This document shows, piece after piece, positions 14,930 through 16,375 of a stretch of 16,375 nt of DNA. Source of the stretch: Planctomycetota bacterium (lineage in GTDB: Bacteria; Planctomycetota; DG-23; SLPQ01); NCBI GenBank assembly GCA_021160625.1, contig JAGHCE010000050.1, forward strand, positions 1 to 16,375, written 5' to 3'. A model generated the notes under the pieces. That model ran no database searches. It worked only from the letters and a program-made list of their open reading frames with translations, and was not told where the DNA came from. Made by a program: the position numbers and the translations under genes. Positions within the stretch are counted from its first letter, which is position 1. Each line of letters begins with the position of its first letter.

Positions 14930-15092
14930 CTATTCATCCGCCGCGCAGAAGTCGAAAAGACCCCTGCCGCGACAGTCGAAGTTCCGGCACGCCTGGGGCC
15001 TGTGCCCATAGATGGTACAGCAAAGCGTCCGAGGGTCAAGATGAACACGGCGTTCAGATGAACGCAGCGCTCGTCGGGGGCAAGGGCCCTTT
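14930..15092 (-). pseudogene. Truncated, frameshifted YkgJ-type cysteine-cluster protein
   Basis: The minus strand encodes LDPRTLCCTIYGHRPQACRN, then FDCRGRGLFDFCAADE and a stop at 14930. CxIYxxRPxxCRxFxC is the C-terminal signature of the YkgJ-type (CxxCxxxCC) putative metal-binding family. The N-terminal CxxCGxCC half is absent and the frame has no proper start. Just upstream, in another frame, DERCVHL appears. GTTCATCT occurs twice 17 bp apart, and removing 17 bp joins DERCVHL to LDPRTLCC seamlessly. The break therefore looks like a short duplication in an already truncated gene. It lies directly after the LOG gene stop. Confidence 0.6.
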
Positions 15093-15779
15093 CTACACAC
15101 CGGGGCTGGACTTACTGAAGTTCTCCGTGATGAAGCGGCGCGCCACGTCCTCCACGATCTCATCCTCGCTGTCGGTCATAACGAAGATATCCAGGTCCTC
15201 CGGGCTTATGCAGGACTCGGCCAGCATATGGGCCTTTATCCAGTCCAGGAGCCCCTTCCAGTACTCGCTGCCATAGAGATACACCGGGAAATGCGTTATC
15301 TTGTTCGTCTGGATGAGCGTGAGCGACTCGAAGAACTCGTCCATCGTCCCGAATCCGCCGGGGAAGATGACGAAGGCGTTGGCGTACTTGACGAACATCA
15401 TCTTGCGGGCGAAGAAGTAGTGAAAATCCATCTGGATGGTGACGTGCGGGTTGGGCTTTTGCTCGTGCGGGAGGGTGATGTTGAGGCCCACGGACACCCC
15501 GCCGGCGTCCTTGGCGCCCCGGTTGGCCGCTTCCATAATGCCGGGGCCTCCGCCGGTGATGACGGCAAAGCCGGCCTGGGCCAGGAGGCCGGCGACGTTG
15601 CGGGCCTTTTCGTAATACTGGGAGCCGGGCTTCGTGCGAGCGCTGCCGAAAATGCTCACCGCCGGCCCCAGCGGCGCAAGCGTCTCGAAACCTTCAACGA
15701 ACTCGGCCATTATCCGGAACACGCGCCAGACGTCGCTCTCGGCAAAGTTGTTCAATACTTCCTTTTCCTGACTGGGCAT
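15093..15779 (-). CDS. LOG family protein (TIGR00730, Rossmann fold)
   Basis: It belongs to the family once mis-named lysine decarboxylase, whose studied members hydrolyse nucleoside 5'-monophosphates (cytokinin riboside phosphoribohydrolase). Hallmarks are GGGPGIMEAANRGA (76-89), FFARKMMF with R125/K126, and PGGFGTMDE (140-148), containing the catalytic glutamate. The N-terminal DVWRVFRIMAEFVEGFETL is typical of the longer bacterial subgroup (228 aa here). I use the ATG at 15779, which has GGGGAG about 4 nt upstream; the frame is open to a TTG at 15809 with no clear ribosome-binding site. The biological substrate in bacteria is mostly unknown. It is a separate gene, 68 nt after the DUF2079-like gene. 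Confidence 0.92.
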   Translation of the reverse strand: MPSQEKEVLNNFAESDVWRVFRIMAEFVEGFETLAPLGPAVSIFGSARTKPGSQYYEKARNVAGLLAQAGFAVITGGGPGIMEAANRGAKDAGGVSVGLNITLPHEQKPNPHVTIQMDFHYFFARKMMFVKYANAFVIFPGGFGTMDEFFESLTLIQTNKITHFPVYLYGSEYWKGLLDWIKAHMLAESCISPEDLDIFVMTDSEDEIVEDVARRFITENFSKSSPGV

Positions 15780-15847
15780 TTTTCTCCCCTGGTACTCGTG
15801 CTTTTTCAAATGCGCCGCAATTCAATATACATCGTCAAACCGTCTCG

Positions 15848-16375
15848 TCAACTTCCACCGGATTCCGCCGGAAAGCCCTTGCGATAGACGAGAAACCCGG
15901 CGTTGTCGTAGATTTTCTCATACGCAGGATCCGAAAGCGCCCGGCCCAAGGTCATTTTCTTTTCCCTGAGGCGCCCGGCAAGCCATCGGTCCCGGGTATC
16001 CACAACCAGGTACTCGACCTGGCCGACCTCGTCCGGAAAGACGTAGTCATCCTCGCGCGCGGCAAACGACGTGGCGGCGAATTCCGTGGCGCTGACCGAT
16101 GCGCCGGCGGGCACGAGCGGACGAACCTCGGCGAAGAAAAGCCGCGACCGTTCGCCGGGCCTGTAGCGACTTGCCCAGTACGACGCCGTATGGGGGTTGA
16201 AAAAACGAAGGGAAATCGGCGACTGGGCAAAGAGAATATTACCGAAAACCGCCGACATCAGTACCATTGTCGAGAGCCCCGCAAGGACGGCTCTTTGCCT
16301 TCCCTCCGGCGACTGGAGCGCCGGCAGCCACCGCCCGCGCTTGACGACGCCCACGCAGTTAGTCGCGCCGTAGAC
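15848..16375 (-). CDS. DUF2079-like integral membrane protein, C-terminal part (partial)
   Basis: The frame is open to the right edge (codons before the GTG at 16354 read VYGATNC), so the N-terminal part with most membrane helices lies outside the window. Visible are a membrane segment (about AVLAGLSTMVLMSAVFGNIL), then a soluble tail with FFNPHTASYW, VPAGASVSATEFAATSF, YVFPDEVGQVEYLVVDTRD and a final YDNAGFLVYRKG. That pattern (a VPxxASVSA segment, a YLFP-like strand, YVVxD, then Y-x-G-x-LVxR) is typical of the C-terminus of DUF2079 proteins, which resemble GT-C membrane glycosyltransferases. The assignment rests on remembered family pattern. The stop is at 15848. Confidence 0.7.
   Translation of the reverse strand, partial: VYGATNCVGVVKRGRWLPALQSPEGRQRAVLAGLSTMVLMSAVFGNILFAQSPISLRFFNPHTASYWASRYRPGERSRLFFAEVRPLVPAGASVSATEFAATSFAAREDDYVFPDEVGQVEYLVVDTRDRWLAGRLREKKMTLGRALSDPAYEKIYDNAGFLVYRKGFPAESGGS

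Noticed and set aside
1..16375. CRISPR array, insertion sequence, integrase, phage or toxin-antitoxin genes
   Set aside because: I searched by eye for regularly spaced repeats, terminal inverted repeats and transposase motifs and found none.

Overview
The window is about 16.4 kb of bacterial DNA with high G+C by eye. It comes from an organism that exports a surface polysaccharide through an ABC (Wzm/Wzt) system, so probably Gram-negative. No gene names the lineage. The short PheT without its tRNA-binding OB domain and the orphan TrpB2 suggest an uncultured lineage near Planctomycetes/PVC or another little-cultured phylum. That placement is inference only.

Layout. (1) 1-3437, minus strand: a tightly coupled surface-glycan operon of ABC-2 permease (Wzm type), unusually long ATPase (Wzt type) and a SAM methyltransferase cut by the left edge. 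Both junctions overlap by 8 bp. (2) 3438-3831: a divergent intergenic region with a good promoter and a roughly 135-nt structured leader for the gene to its right. (3) 3832-5082, plus strand: a RhlE-like DEAD-box RNA helicase, the only plus-strand gene. (4) 5083-5742: a 660-bp convergent gap with no confident gene and one possible decayed frame. (5) 5743-12124, minus strand: the classical translation cluster, read tRNA-Val(GAC), thrS, infC, rpmI, rplT, pheS, pheT. It has an internal promoter before infC and a strong terminator or attenuator hairpin between infC and rpmI. (6) 12279-13631, minus: a stand-alone TrpB2-type tryptophan synthase beta chain with its own promoter. (7) 13764-14861, minus: a zinc-dependent AstE/AspA-like deacylase. 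(8) 14930-15092, minus: the broken tail of a YkgJ-type cysteine-cluster gene. (9) 15093-15779, minus: a LOG-family protein. (10) 15848-16375, minus: the C-terminal part of a DUF2079-like membrane protein cut by the right edge.

The translation cluster makes two aminoacyl-tRNA synthetases, IF3 and ribosomal proteins L35 and L20. IF3 appears to start at AUA, the rare-codon device by which IF3 limits its own synthesis. The hairpin after infC would let L35/L20/PheST output be set separately from IF3. The left operon exports a glycan and may modify it. The genes on the right look like separate housekeeping or accessory units.

I see no new multi-gene system. The most notable details are small: C33 in the tRNA-Val anticodon loop, the AUA start of infC, the infC-rpmI hairpin, an extra domain in the Wzt ATPase, and a 17-bp duplication that breaks the YkgJ remnant.
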